A stretch of 54,550 nt of DNA from Kiloniella litopenaei (GTDB taxonomy: Bacteria; Pseudomonadota; Alphaproteobacteria; Kiloniellales; Kiloniellaceae): contig NZ_LANI01000033.1 in NCBI RefSeq assembly GCF_000982415.1, positions 1 to 54,550 of the forward strand, read 5' to 3'. Position 1 is the first letter of the stretch, and every line of letters starts with the position of its first letter. The notes under the pieces are model-generated. The model was given only the letters and a program-made list of their open reading frames with translations. It was not told the origin of the DNA and did not search any database. The position numbers and the translations under genes are program-made. Below are positions 33,600 through 42,490 of the stretch, piece by piece.

Positions 33600-35180
33600 A
33601 TGACGTTTACGACCTGGACTCGCCGGGGATTTTTGGCAGCCGCCGCAAGCACGATGCTTGTTTTTGGTTCTGTCACTTCCTCTGCAGTTGCTGAAACGCC
33701 ACCCGGCGTATTAATTGTTGGCCAAATTGCCGAGCCAAAATCTCTTGACCCTGCAGCAGTGACTGCAGTGAATGATTTTAGAATTCTTGTTAATTTGTAC
33801 GAGGGTTTGACCAGATATAAATCTGGTACGTTGGAAGTGGAACCTTCACTGGCAACCAAATGGACGATTAGTGATGACGGTACCGAATACACTTTTACTT
33901 TACGTGAAGGCGTTACTTTTCATGATGGCACGCCATTCAATGCCGAAGCTGTGAAGTTTAACTTTGATAGAATGCTGGATGAAAAGCATCCTTATCATGA
34001 CACCGGACCTTTCCCGCTTGCGTTCTTTTTTGGCGCCGTTGAATCAACAGATGTTGTTGATGAAATGACAGTTAAGTTCAAATTAAATGCTCCTTATGCT
34101 CCATTCTTGTCTAATTTGGCTTATCCGACGGGTCTTATTGTTTCCCCTGCTGCTGTAAAGGCGCAAAAAAAGGAATTTGGTCGTAGTCCTGTGGGAACCG
34201 GCCCTTTCAAATTTGCGGAATGGCGTTCTAATGAGGCCGTTGTTGTTGAACGCAATAACGAATACTGGGGAGAAAAAGCAGGCTCTGATGCTGTTGTTTT
34301 TCGACCGATTACAGATGCAAATACCCGTGTGGCCGAAATGTTGGCCGGGGGCATCGATTTGATGGTTGAAGTTCCGCCAACATCTTTGGGACAATTTGCA
34401 GGAGATAACTTTACGGTGACTGAGCAAGCTGGACCGCACGTCTGGTTTTTGATCCTTAACGCAAAGGAAGGCCCCTTTGCAGATAAAAAAGTTCGGCAGG
34501 CTGCCAACTATGCAATTAATAAAGAAGCCATTGTTAATGATGTGCTTGAAGGAACGGCAACTGTAGCTGCAGGACCTACCCCCCCTGCCTTCGCATGGGC
34601 GTATAATGAAGCATTGGATCCCTACCCTTATGACCCTGAAAAAGCCAAGGCGCTGATTGCCGAAGCTGGTGTCGAAGGTGCCGAATTGACCTTTTATGTT
34701 ACCGAAGGTGGTTCAGGCATGCTGGAGCCAGTTCCAATGGGAACCGCAATCCAGGCTGATCTTGAAGCTGTGGGGTTTGATGTGAAAATTGAAACCTATG
34801 AATGGAACACCTTCTTGGGTGAAGTAAATCCCGGTCTTGAAGGAAAGGCAGATATGGCAGAAATGGCCTGGATGACTAATGATCCGGATACTCTTCCCTA
34901 TCTTGCCCTTCGCTCAAAAGCCTGGCCTTCAGAAGGTGGTTTTAATTCGGGGTATTACGCAAATGAGAAGGTCGATGAACTGCTTGAATCTGCTCGTACT
35001 GCGACTGACCTTGAAGAGCGTGCCCGTCTATATCGCGAGATGCAGACAATTGTTCAAGAAGATGCCCCTTGGGTGTTTGTTGCGAACTGGAAACAGAATG
35101 CTGTTACCAGCGACCGGGTAAAGAACTTTGGCCTGGAACCTTCGTTCCTGCTTCATTTGCAGGGCGTTGTTAAAAAATAA
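33600..35180 (+). CDS. ABC transporter substrate-binding protein, family 5 (peptide type)
   Basis: 526 aa. The N-terminus TWTRRGFLAAAAS is a twin-arginine-like motif (RRGFL) with a short hydrophobic core, cut near AVAE. SBP_bac_5 blocks: LNVGQIAEPKSLDP-like VGQIAEPKSLDPAAV, YTFTLREGVTFHDGTPFNAEAVKFNFDR, and VRQAANYAINKEAIVNDVLEG. ATG 33600 has GGGAGA eight bases upstream; a longer reading would run into the operator. It is the first gene of the importer. The lack of positively charged pocket clues leaves the ligand open (peptides, opines, nickel or glutathione-type compounds are known for the family). Confidence 0.92.
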   Translation: MTFTTWTRRGFLAAAASTMLVFGSVTSSAVAETPPGVLIVGQIAEPKSLDPAAVTAVNDFRILVNLYEGLTRYKSGTLEVEPSLATKWTISDDGTEYTFTLREGVTFHDGTPFNAEAVKFNFDRMLDEKHPYHDTGPFPLAFFFGAVESTDVVDEMTVKFKLNAPYAPFLSNLAYPTGLIVSPAAVKAQKKEFGRSPVGTGPFKFAEWRSNEAVVVERNNEYWGEKAGSDAVVFRPITDANTRVAEMLAGGIDLMVEVPPTSLGQFAGDNFTVTEQAGPHVWFLILNAKEGPFADKKVRQAANYAINKEAIVNDVLEGTATVAAGPTPPAFAWAYNEALDPYPYDPEKAKALIAEAGVEGAELTFYVTEGGSGMLEPVPMGTAIQADLEAVGFDVKIETYEWNTFLGEVNPGLEGKADMAEMAWMTNDPDTLPYLALRSKAWPSEGGFNSGYYANEKVDELLESARTATDLEERARLYREMQTIVQEDAPWVFVANWKQNAVTSDRVKNFGLEPSFLLHLQGVVKK

Positions 35181-35203
35181 CCTTCAAGGTTTTCCTTAAA
35201 ACC

Positions 35204-35235
35204 AATACCCTCGGATAACTTTATCCGAGGGTATT
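35204..35235 (+). promoter_or_regulatory. Intercistronic hairpin between binding protein and permease
   Basis: Fifteen-bp perfect inverted repeat AATACCCTCGGATAA / TTATCCGAGGGTATT separated by two bases, with no T-run. It lies 23 bases after the binding-protein stop and 50 bases before the permease start. It probably protects or attenuates the mRNA. Confidence 0.78.
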
Positions 35236-35286
35236 TAAACGCAGCATTACGAACAAAATACCCCTTTCCAGGGACGGGAGTGGAAA

Positions 35287-36234
35287 ATGGGCAGCTATAT
35301 CCTGAAGCGGTTAATATCGGCTATTCCTGTTTTACTTGGAATAACAATTATTGTTTTTCTGATCATGTCCCTGATTCCAGGGGATCCAGCGACGGCAATT
35401 CTGGGTGCCTATGCAACACCGGAAAATGTGGCAAAAATCAATAGCGATTTGGGCCTCGATAAGCCGTTGGTTAATCGTTATTTTATTTGGCTTTTTAATA
35501 TGCTTACAGGTGATTTTGGGCGTTCTTATTCACTCAATCGTCCTGTAATTGATGAAATATTTGAACGCTTTAATGCAACTTTGATCCTTGCCGGGACGGC
35601 ATTTGTTTTGTGCTCAATTCTAGGTATTCTTGCTGGCGTTGTATCGGCGGCCCGTCAGTATGGTGTTGCTGATAAAATAATTACCTTTATCGTACTGATT
35701 GGCATCTCAATACCATCCTTTTTTCTCGGGATGATGATGATTCTTCTTTTCGCCGTTAATCTGCGGTGGCTGCCTGTTTCGGGTATGTTTGCAATTTATG
35801 GTGGCGGGGACCTTCCCGATCTGATTAGCCATCTTATCATGCCTGCTCTCGCTTTGGCTGCTGTTGCCACAGGCGTTATCGCGCGGTTATCCAGATCCGC
35901 AATGCTCGAAGTTCTTAGGCAAGATTATATACGCACAGCCCGGGCCAAAGGGGTGCCCGAAAGGCGTGTGATCGCAGGCCATGCTTTGCGGGCTGCAATG
36001 GTAAATATCATTCCGATCTTGGGTATTCAGGCAGGTTTTGTATTGTCTGGCGCCGTTTATATCGAAATTGTCTTTCAGTGGCCTGGGGTTGGTCGAATGC
36101 TGGTGGATGCAATCCTTAAGCGTGATTTGTTACTGGTTCAGGGCGGCGTTGTAATTGTTGCAGCCTGCTATGTTCTTTTTAACATTGCTGTGGATGTGGC
36201 GCAAAGCCTGCTGGATCCAAGGATAAAAACATGA
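35287..36234 (+). CDS. Peptide-type ABC transporter permease (DppB-like)
   Basis: 315 aa, six-helix permease. N-terminal LKRLISAIPVLLGITIIVFLIMSLIPGDPA and the cytoplasmic EAA loop RQDYIRTARAKGVPERRVIAGHALRAAM at about residues 214-241 are diagnostic. The C-terminus VDVAQSLLDPRIKT is typical. It overlaps the next gene by 4 bases. Confidence 0.94.
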   Translation: MGSYILKRLISAIPVLLGITIIVFLIMSLIPGDPATAILGAYATPENVAKINSDLGLDKPLVNRYFIWLFNMLTGDFGRSYSLNRPVIDEIFERFNATLILAGTAFVLCSILGILAGVVSAARQYGVADKIITFIVLIGISIPSFFLGMMMILLFAVNLRWLPVSGMFAIYGGGDLPDLISHLIMPALALAAVATGVIARLSRSAMLEVLRQDYIRTARAKGVPERRVIAGHALRAAMVNIIPILGIQAGFVLSGAVYIEIVFQWPGVGRMLVDAILKRDLLLVQGGVVIVAACYVLFNIAVDVAQSLLDPRIKT

Positions 36235-38096
36235 TGACTTTTTTGAAACTCTTGTTTCGCAACCGGCTTGCAGCGGTGGGGGGCATTGTCCTGACGGCGA
36301 TTATTATTCTTGTCTTGATCATACCTTTCCTGCCCTTGCAAAACCCGGATATCACGGCAACAGCGGATCGTTTTCAAAAGCCTTTATCCGATGGTCATTT
36401 GGTTGGAACCGATCATTTGGGCAGAGATCTTCTCAGTCGTTTGTTACACGGAACAAGGTTGTCCCTTGCTGTCGGTGTTTCAGCTGCTCTTATCGCAGCA
36501 ACTCTTGGCTCTGCAATAGGGATTATTGCTGGTTATTTTGGGGGACGTACCGATAATATTATCATGCGGGGTGTGGATATGCTTATGGCGTTTCCTTATA
36601 TCCTGCTGGCTCTTGCCATTGTTGCGGCTCTTGGTCCGGGACTAATGAATGCGCTTATCGCCGTTGCTGCTGTCAATGTACCGTTCTTTGCCCGTAATAT
36701 CAGGGGAATAACCGTTGGCCTTGCCGGGCGTGAATTTATTGATGCTGCACGTTTGGCTGGTATGGGGCATACCCGAATAATTCTTACTGAACTTTTACCC
36801 AATGTTCTGCCTGTGATCATTATTGCCATGTCAACAACAGTGGGCTGGATGATCTTGGAAACCGCGGGCCTTTCCTTTCTGGGGCTTGGATCGCAACCGC
36901 CCCAGGCTGATCTTGGTTCAATGCTGGGCGAAGCCCGTTCGGCCCTGATATCCCATCCGCATACCTCTATTATTCCGGGTATCATGATTTTTCTGATTGT
37001 TATGTCGATCAACTTGCTTGGTGATGGTGTCCGGGATGCTTTGGACCCTCGCCTTCGCTCCGGAGCATTGTCGCGTCCATTGGCAACAACACTTGTACAG
37101 AGACAGGGTAATATTCCAGAGCCGACGGATGATTTATTGGCTATTCAAGAGCTTGAAACCCAGTTTCATATAGGGAAACGCATTTACCGTGCCGTTGGCG
37201 GTGTTAGCCTTGCCGTTAAACCGGGGGAATGTTTGGGTGTTATCGGAGAATCTGGTTCAGGAAAATCCGTCACGGCGTTGAGTGTTATGGGGTTGGTGGC
37301 CTCTCCACCCGGGGTTATTACGGGGGGGGCTGTTCGTTTTCAAGGGGAAGATCTGATTGATGCGGATTATGAAAGTTTGCGTCAGAAACGTGGCGACAGA
37401 GTTGCCTATATTTTTCAGGACCCGCTTTCCACTTTGCATCCACTCTATACGATCGGGCAGCAATTGGTCGAAGCGATTAAATCCCACCACAAGATAGGGA
37501 ATAACAAAAGTCGTGAGCGTGCTATACAGCTTCTCAAGGACGTGAGGATTCCTAATGCTGAATCCCGTATTGATAATTATCCACATGAAATGTCAGGTGG
37601 TATGCGCCAACGTGTTGGTATAGCCATGGCACTTGCGAATGAGCCAGACGTTATAATTGCTGATGAACCGACAACAGCTCTGGATGTAACTGTACAGGCG
37701 CAGATATTGTCTCTGCTGGATGATCTTAGACGTGAACGTGGATTGGCTATTATCTTTATTACGCACGATTTTGGTGTTGTAGCCCAGCTCTGTGATCGGA
37801 TAGCTGTAATGTATGCTGGACGGATTGTAGAGGAAGGCCCAACAGCTGAAGTTCTTGATACCCCGGCACATCCATATACAAAACGCTTAATAGCATGCGT
37901 ACCGGAATTGGGGGGCGGACGAAGGGAAATGGCAGCTATTCCGGGTTTGCCCCCTGTTGTAGATGATTTACCGCCGGGCTGTGCATTTGCGCCGCGCTGT
38001 GACAAGGCCGCTACAGAATGCCGGGCAAAAAATATTGAGCTTGAGGGCGCAGCCCCACGCGCTGTGCGTTGCCTCTACCCCGAGGAGGTTATCTAG
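36231..38096 (+). CDS. Fused peptide-type ABC permease and ATPase (DppC-DppD-like)
   Basis: 621 aa. Residues about 1-285 form a DppC-type permease (GTDHLGRDLLSRLLHGTRLSL; EAA loop EFIDAARLAGMGHTRIILTELLPN). Residues about 300-621 form an ATPase: Walker A GESGSGKS at about 339-346, signature MSGGMRQRVGI near 454, Walker B IIADEPTTALD near 475, and a C-terminal oligopeptide-ATPase domain with CAFAPRCDKAATEC. The genes are normally separate; the fusion is in frame with no frameshift sign. It is followed immediately by the second ATPase gene. Confidence 0.94.
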   Translation: MMTFLKLLFRNRLAAVGGIVLTAIIILVLIIPFLPLQNPDITATADRFQKPLSDGHLVGTDHLGRDLLSRLLHGTRLSLAVGVSAALIAATLGSAIGIIAGYFGGRTDNIIMRGVDMLMAFPYILLALAIVAALGPGLMNALIAVAAVNVPFFARNIRGITVGLAGREFIDAARLAGMGHTRIILTELLPNVLPVIIIAMSTTVGWMILETAGLSFLGLGSQPPQADLGSMLGEARSALISHPHTSIIPGIMIFLIVMSINLLGDGVRDALDPRLRSGALSRPLATTLVQRQGNIPEPTDDLLAIQELETQFHIGKRIYRAVGGVSLAVKPGECLGVIGESGSGKSVTALSVMGLVASPPGVITGGAVRFQGEDLIDADYESLRQKRGDRVAYIFQDPLSTLHPLYTIGQQLVEAIKSHHKIGNNKSRERAIQLLKDVRIPNAESRIDNYPHEMSGGMRQRVGIAMALANEPDVIIADEPTTALDVTVQAQILSLLDDLRRERGLAIIFITHDFGVVAQLCDRIAVMYAGRIVEEGPTAEVLDTPAHPYTKRLIACVPELGGGRREMAAIPGLPPVVDDLPPGCAFAPRCDKAATECRAKNIELEGAAPRAVRCLYPEEVI

Positions 38097-39053
38097 ATGT
38101 CTGCCCTTAAAGTTACCAATCTTTCAAAGACTTTCTTGCAAGGTAAATCACTGTTCGGTCCACCACCTGCGAAAGTACATGCTGTTCGCCCCACGAATTT
38201 TATTGTTGAGCCCGGTGAAACATTGGGGGTCGTTGGTGAATCTGGCTGTGGAAAATCCACATTGGCGCGGATGCTTGTTGGATTGCTAGAGCCAACAGAA
38301 GGAAAGATTGAAATCGAAGGGCAGGCATTGAATAATGCTGATCCGGCAGAATTTGGCAAATTGATCCAGTATGTTTTTCAGGATCCTAATAGTTCTCTTA
38401 ACCCAAGAAAAACGATTAGACAGGTGATGGAAGCGCCGCTCAAGAGGCTTCATAAAATGCCTAAAAAAGAGCGTGATGACCGAATTGCAGAGATTTTTGC
38501 TTCTGTTAATTTAAGAGAAGAATTTCTTGATCGCTATCCGCACGAATTTTCAGGTGGGCAAGCTCAAAGGATTGGTATTGCGCGTGCTTTGGCCGCGAAC
38601 CCGCGGATCATTATTCTGGATGAGCCTGTTTCCGCCCTTGATGTGTCTGTTCAGGCACAGGTTTTGAACTTGCTAAACGATCTAAAAAGACAATTCGGAT
38701 TAACCTACCTGTTTATCACGCATGATTTGGCTGTTGTCGAAGCCGTTAGTGATCGGATTGTTGTGCTCTATTTTGGTGCTGTCGTTGAAATTGGCAAGGC
38801 CGAGAGCATCTTTACAACCCCTCGCCATCCCTATACAAAATTGCTGGCGGAAAGCGCACCTGTTGTTGGGCGTCCCCTTACCGCGCCAGAGCAGAAAGGG
38901 GCAGAGCTACCCGATCCGCTTAATCCGCCGTCGGGTTGTGCTTTTGCCGGGCGTTGCCCCAGAGCAACTGATTTGTGCCGCACAGATGTGCCGGATTTAA
39001 ATAATATGGGAGAAGACCAACTTGCCGCCTGCCACCATCCGCTCGAAGAATGA
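38097..39053 (+). CDS. Peptide-type ABC transporter ATP-binding protein (DppF-like)
   Basis: 318 aa. Walker A GESGCGKST at about residues 45-53, signature FSGGQAQRIGIARAL near 150, Walker B IIILDEPVSALD near 175, and a terminal zinc/iron-binding-like motif CAFAGRCPRATDLC. It starts directly after the previous stop (TAGATG) and overlaps the GntR gene by 32 bases. Confidence 0.94.
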   Translation: MSALKVTNLSKTFLQGKSLFGPPPAKVHAVRPTNFIVEPGETLGVVGESGCGKSTLARMLVGLLEPTEGKIEIEGQALNNADPAEFGKLIQYVFQDPNSSLNPRKTIRQVMEAPLKRLHKMPKKERDDRIAEIFASVNLREEFLDRYPHEFSGGQAQRIGIARALAANPRIIILDEPVSALDVSVQAQVLNLLNDLKRQFGLTYLFITHDLAVVEAVSDRIVVLYFGAVVEIGKAESIFTTPRHPYTKLLAESAPVVGRPLTAPEQKGAELPDPLNPPSGCAFAGRCPRATDLCRTDVPDLNNMGEDQLAACHHPLEE

Positions 39054-39786
39054 ACCCAAACTTAGCAGACCTGTTCAGGTTGCCGAGGCAATAAAAGACT
39101 GGGTGGTAGAACAGGGGTTGCAAGCGGGTGACCGTTTGCTTGGTGAAGCTGAACTTATTAAGCTTTTTGGCATGTCAAAAGGCACTATCCGAGAAGCGAT
39201 GCGTGTTTTAGAGGCGCAAGGCTTGGTTAAAACTCGAACCGGCCCGGGCGGAGGAACTTTTGTTCACGAGGTTAGCAGACAGCGTGCAAAAGCACTTTTA
39301 GGAAATTATTTTTATTTTAAAGGACTTACGATAGACGATATCTATCAGCTACGAGTTACATTAGAGCCAGAGTTAGTTGCTTCTTTGGCTGGCAATATGC
39401 CAGAAGATGTTTTGTCGCTTTTAGAAGATAATATCTCTGAATATTCGTCACCAGCATCGACAATTGAAGAAGAGCGGGAACAGCATATCGCTTCTCTTCG
39501 GTTTCATGCCATTCTTGCTGAGCAGGCTAAAAATCCTTTACTTGGTTTTGCTATTGATTTCATGGTTAATCTTCTTTCAGATTTAACCGTATATCGTCGG
39601 CTTTACTCGCCACCAAATGTAGAACTTTGGAAACAAGGACGCGATCATCAAGAAAGGCTTATAACAGCATTGCGTGATGGTGATGCAGATCAGGCGCGTT
39701 CAATTATGTTAGATCATATGAAAATGGCTTGGGCACTAATGCGCCAACAGGAAGTTGAAGTGCAAAGCAAATTTATTTCAGAATAA
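39022..39786 (+). CDS. GntR-family regulator with FCD domain
   Basis: 254 aa. Winged helix at about residues 17-85 (GDRLLGEAELIKLFGMSKGTIREAMRVLEAQGLVKTRTGPGG). The FCD all-helical effector domain carries candidate metal-binding His in LRFHAILAEQAKNPLL, GRDHQERLITAL and MLDHMKMAW. The start is TTG at 39022, inside the ATPase gene, with GGGAG nine bases upstream; no in-frame ATG exists before the DNA-binding domain. FCD regulators usually bind short carboxylates or amino acids and repress until ligand appears. The two palindromes at 33507-33553 are its likely targets. Confidence 0.92.
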   Translation: MPPATIRSKNEPKLSRPVQVAEAIKDWVVEQGLQAGDRLLGEAELIKLFGMSKGTIREAMRVLEAQGLVKTRTGPGGGTFVHEVSRQRAKALLGNYFYFKGLTIDDIYQLRVTLEPELVASLAGNMPEDVLSLLEDNISEYSSPASTIEEEREQHIASLRFHAILAEQAKNPLLGFAIDFMVNLLSDLTVYRRLYSPPNVELWKQGRDHQERLITALRDGDADQARSIMLDHMKMAWALMRQQEVEVQSKFISE

Positions 39787-39894
39787 AATAGTCATCATTC
39801 GAATACATTCAGAGTTGATTACGAATTACTATAGCTCGAATTGCTATAGAATTAATACCTCGTGTCAGGGGTCAGTTCTGAAATTCAGACACAA

Positions 39895-41208
39895 TTATCT
39901 GTCTAAGCCAACGCCGATAAAGCGGGATTTTACTTTGAAGAAAGCGCCGATATCAAGGAAAGGCCGTGGCGGTATCCATTTCGCAGGGGCAGAGGCCAAA
40001 CAGTCACTTACCAGATCAGAGGGCATGTTACAGGCATAGTCGGCCAAGGCTGCACCAAAGGCAGTTCCTCTACTTACGCCAGAACCATTATACCCACCAG
40101 CCAAGAAAATATTTGAAGTTTGGCGACCAAAGAAATTTGTAAAGTTCTGACTTATTCCTTCTACACCTGACCAGGAAAACTCAAAAGGAACCTGTGCAAG
40201 TTGAGGAAAACGTTTGTCAAAAGCTGAACGGTGGATTTCGCGTCGTTTGGCTAGAAACGCATCTGACATTAAAACGGCACCATGATATTCAGCCGTGTTT
40301 CTTAGGGATATACGCTTGTCATTCGTCAAGCGAACGGTCGCGCCTCCGCTGTGTAGAGAAAGAACACCCCACTCCTTTAACGAGCCCAAGCTTTCAAGTT
40401 CGTCTTTAGTTAGTTGGCGTGTGAAGCTGCCGGATAGGGTGCTTCCCATAATGTAGCGTTTGATGAAACCGAGTTTAGGTGCCTCGTAATTTGTCGCGAC
40501 AATAACGTTGTCAGCAGTGATTTGTCCATCTGTAAGCTCTAGGACGCAAGGTTCTCCGTGATTGATTTTCAATACAGGGGTGTTCTCGTGGAGTGTAACA
40601 TTTGCTGGTAAAGTATCCCCAAGACCATAAACAAGAGCGGCTGGTTGCAGTAAAACACCTTGGGGTATGTGAATGCCCGCTTGATAAAGCGAAGTGCCGA
40701 GCCTTTCAGTCAGTTCATCTTTGCCAAGCAGCGTATGATCATACCCCAGTCTGTTCAGGTGATCTTTAAAATTTTCGTACTCTTGTAGTGATTTTGTATC
40801 TGCTGCTGTGTGGTAATAACCTTGTTCATGCCAATGACAATTTATCTTATGGTCATTGACCTGTTGACGTAAAAGATTAAGCCCTTGGGCATTAATTCTT
40901 TCAACCCGGCGATAGTTTTTTTCCTGTTCGGGATCGAATTCGCCTGAAAATTGACTAATGGCAACAGCATAACCTGAATTTCGACCAGAAGCCCCCTGCC
41001 CCAACCGTCTTGCATCAAGCAAAAGAATATGATCATCCGGGTTGTGTTCGGCTAACCTTCTTGCCGCAGATAACCCCGTTACTCCGGCACCAATTACAAC
41101 CCAAGGAACACGGTGTGTGCCATGTAATGATTTTGACGGTTTTCTTTGCGGAAGAAGTTCAGCCCAACCGTGGTTGTCCGTAGAAAAGGTGTGTGATGTC
41201 AAGGCCAT
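39895..41208 (-). CDS. FAD-dependent oxidoreductase (DAO superfamily, PuuB-like)
   Basis: 437 aa. FAD-binding Rossmann motif VVIGAGVTGLSAARRLAE at about residues 36-53, followed by LLLDARRLGQGASGRNSGYAVA, the pattern of gamma-glutamylputrescine oxidase and related amine oxidases. C-terminal FLAGGYNGSGVSRGTAFG is the second FAD contact. The reaction would be oxidation of an amine or amino acid to an imine/aldehyde and H2O2. It converges on the GntR gene (108-base gap) and follows a DUF1127 gene on its own strand. PuuB function is inferred from motif similarity only. Confidence 0.9.
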   Translation of the reverse strand: MALTSHTFSTDNHGWAELLPQRKPSKSLHGTHRVPWVVIGAGVTGLSAARRLAEHNPDDHILLLDARRLGQGASGRNSGYAVAISQFSGEFDPEQEKNYRRVERINAQGLNLLRQQVNDHKINCHWHEQGYYHTAADTKSLQEYENFKDHLNRLGYDHTLLGKDELTERLGTSLYQAGIHIPQGVLLQPAALVYGLGDTLPANVTLHENTPVLKINHGEPCVLELTDGQITADNVIVATNYEAPKLGFIKRYIMGSTLSGSFTRQLTKDELESLGSLKEWGVLSLHSGGATVRLTNDKRISLRNTAEYHGAVLMSDAFLAKRREIHRSAFDKRFPQLAQVPFEFSWSGVEGISQNFTNFFGRQTSNIFLAGGYNGSGVSRGTAFGAALADYACNMPSDLVSDCLASAPAKWIPPRPFLDIGAFFKVKSRFIGVGLDR

Positions 41209-41321
41209 GAAATATTACCGGAAGTCAATTTTGTCCTTTAAAAGGCTGTCGCACAACAAGAGCCCGTGGTCAATAAATGAAAAGGTTATCCCGTAAAATA
41301 TTTTAGTTTCTTACGCCTTTT

Positions 41322-41501
41322 CTAATACCAGCATCTCGGTTGGTTTTTTTGACTAAGATCTCTTTCCCTATCAAATTCCATATAATCGGATACTGGCAAT
41401 TGATCTTCACTTAGACCAATATCTTTTAATATTCTGGCATTTCCAATTGGTAATGTGCTGGTTCTTGAAGGTGTGAATAGCGCTTTGATACGAGATAACA
41501 T
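41322..41501 (-). CDS. DUF1127 (YjiS-like) small protein
   Basis: 59 aa. The block NARILKDIGLSEDQL matches the DUF1127 core (L..DIGL). N-terminus MLSRIKALFTPSR is basic and amphipathic. GGAG lies nine bases upstream of the ATG at 41501; the ATG at 41510 would sit directly on that site. Such proteins are short, Arg-rich and in some alphaproteobacteria affect small RNAs and phosphate or carbon metabolism. It precedes the FAD oxidase on the same strand. Confidence 0.85.
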   Translation of the reverse strand: MLSRIKALFTPSRTSTLPIGNARILKDIGLSEDQLPVSDYMEFDRERDLSQKNQPRCWY

Positions 41502-41543
41502 CTGTAACATCTCCGTACTGTTCTTGTAATGTATCTCTCGTAT

Positions 41544-41571
41544 TTGACTTTATTATTTCTTTTCATAAAAT
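41544..41571 (+). promoter_or_regulatory. Predicted sigma-70 promoter of the LysR gene
   Basis: TTGACT (41544-41549) and TAAAAT (41566-41571) are spaced 16 bases apart, upstream of the LysR start at 41615. A further TTGACT and the palindrome TGTATATACA (41588-41597) follow and could be an operator. Confidence 0.5.
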
Positions 41572-41614
41572 TGACTAATTATGTAACTGTATATACAAAA
41601 ATGAATAGATTAAA

Positions 41615-42490
41615 ATGTACTGGAATGATTTAAAGGTATTTGCTGCAGTTGTTCAAAAGGGGTCTCTCTCTGCTGCTGGGCGGCAATTGGGGCTTAGTCA
41701 ACCAACTGTTGGTCGCCATATTGATAATTTGGAAAAGGCCCTCAACAAGAGACTTTTTGATCGAGGCGCCAAAGGGTATCAGATTACAGAACAAGGGCTT
41801 GAACTATTGCCCCATATCGAGGCAATGGTACGAGCTTGTCGTGCAATAGAAGAACAGGATCAAGACGAGGTCTCTGGTGTTGTCAGGCTCGCTTTGCCTG
41901 AAATAACAAGTCGTTATTTTGGAAAACGTTTACTGCCTCTACAGAAATTATATCCTGATATCAAACTGGAAATAGCGACATCAAACCAGTTCGTGAATTT
42001 ATCAAGGCGAGAGGCTGATATTGCTTTGAGGACGGAGTTACCTCAACAGGGCGACTTAAGAACAAAACTTGCGTTTCGAACACAGGCTGCGGTATTTGCA
42101 AGCCACCAATATCTTAGCAAAAACCCGGCAGCATTAACCAAGGACAGATATCAGCGATGTGATTGGATTATTCCTGTTGATGGATGTTCTTCTAAACAAG
42201 CTAGCGAATGGTACAAACAGAAAATTCCAGCATCTCGAATTGCATATAAATGTGCATCTTTTCATGTGATGATGGATCTGGCTCTGGCCGGGGCAGGTTT
42301 AATTTTATGGACAAGTGGCTATGCCAGGGACCAGCCGGGATTAGTTCGTGTATCGGACGAAATCACAAGCCAGCAACGTGATTACTGGCTTGTGGCGCAC
42401 AGCGAAGCACTGGAACATTCAAGGGTTCGTGCCGTATGGGAATGGGTTAACACTCTTTTTGAAAATGAGCGACACAACTTTATTCTTTAA
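41615..42490 (+). CDS. LysR-family transcriptional regulator
   Basis: 291 aa. The helix-turn-helix domain reads YWNDLKVFAAVVQKGSLSAAGRQLGLSQPTVGRHIDNLEKAL at residues 2-43, followed by an effector domain (GVVRLALPEITSRYFGKRLLP...LEIATSNQFVNLSRREADIALRT). It diverges from the DUF1127/FAD oxidase pair and probably controls it. The 3' end overlaps the convergent lipoprotein gene by 4 bases. Confidence 0.92.
   Translation: MYWNDLKVFAAVVQKGSLSAAGRQLGLSQPTVGRHIDNLEKALNKRLFDRGAKGYQITEQGLELLPHIEAMVRACRAIEEQDQDEVSGVVRLALPEITSRYFGKRLLPLQKLYPDIKLEIATSNQFVNLSRREADIALRTELPQQGDLRTKLAFRTQAAVFASHQYLSKNPAALTKDRYQRCDWIIPVDGCSSKQASEWYKQKIPASRIAYKCASFHVMMDLALAGAGLILWTSGYARDQPGLVRVSDEITSQQRDYWLVAHSEALEHSRVRAVWEWVNTLFENERHNFIL

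Noticed and set aside
31577-39786. Calling the M20/DUF1028 locus an allantoin or hydantoin pathway
   Set aside because: No allantoinase, hydantoinase, racemase or ureidoglycolate gene is present, so the substrate cannot be named.
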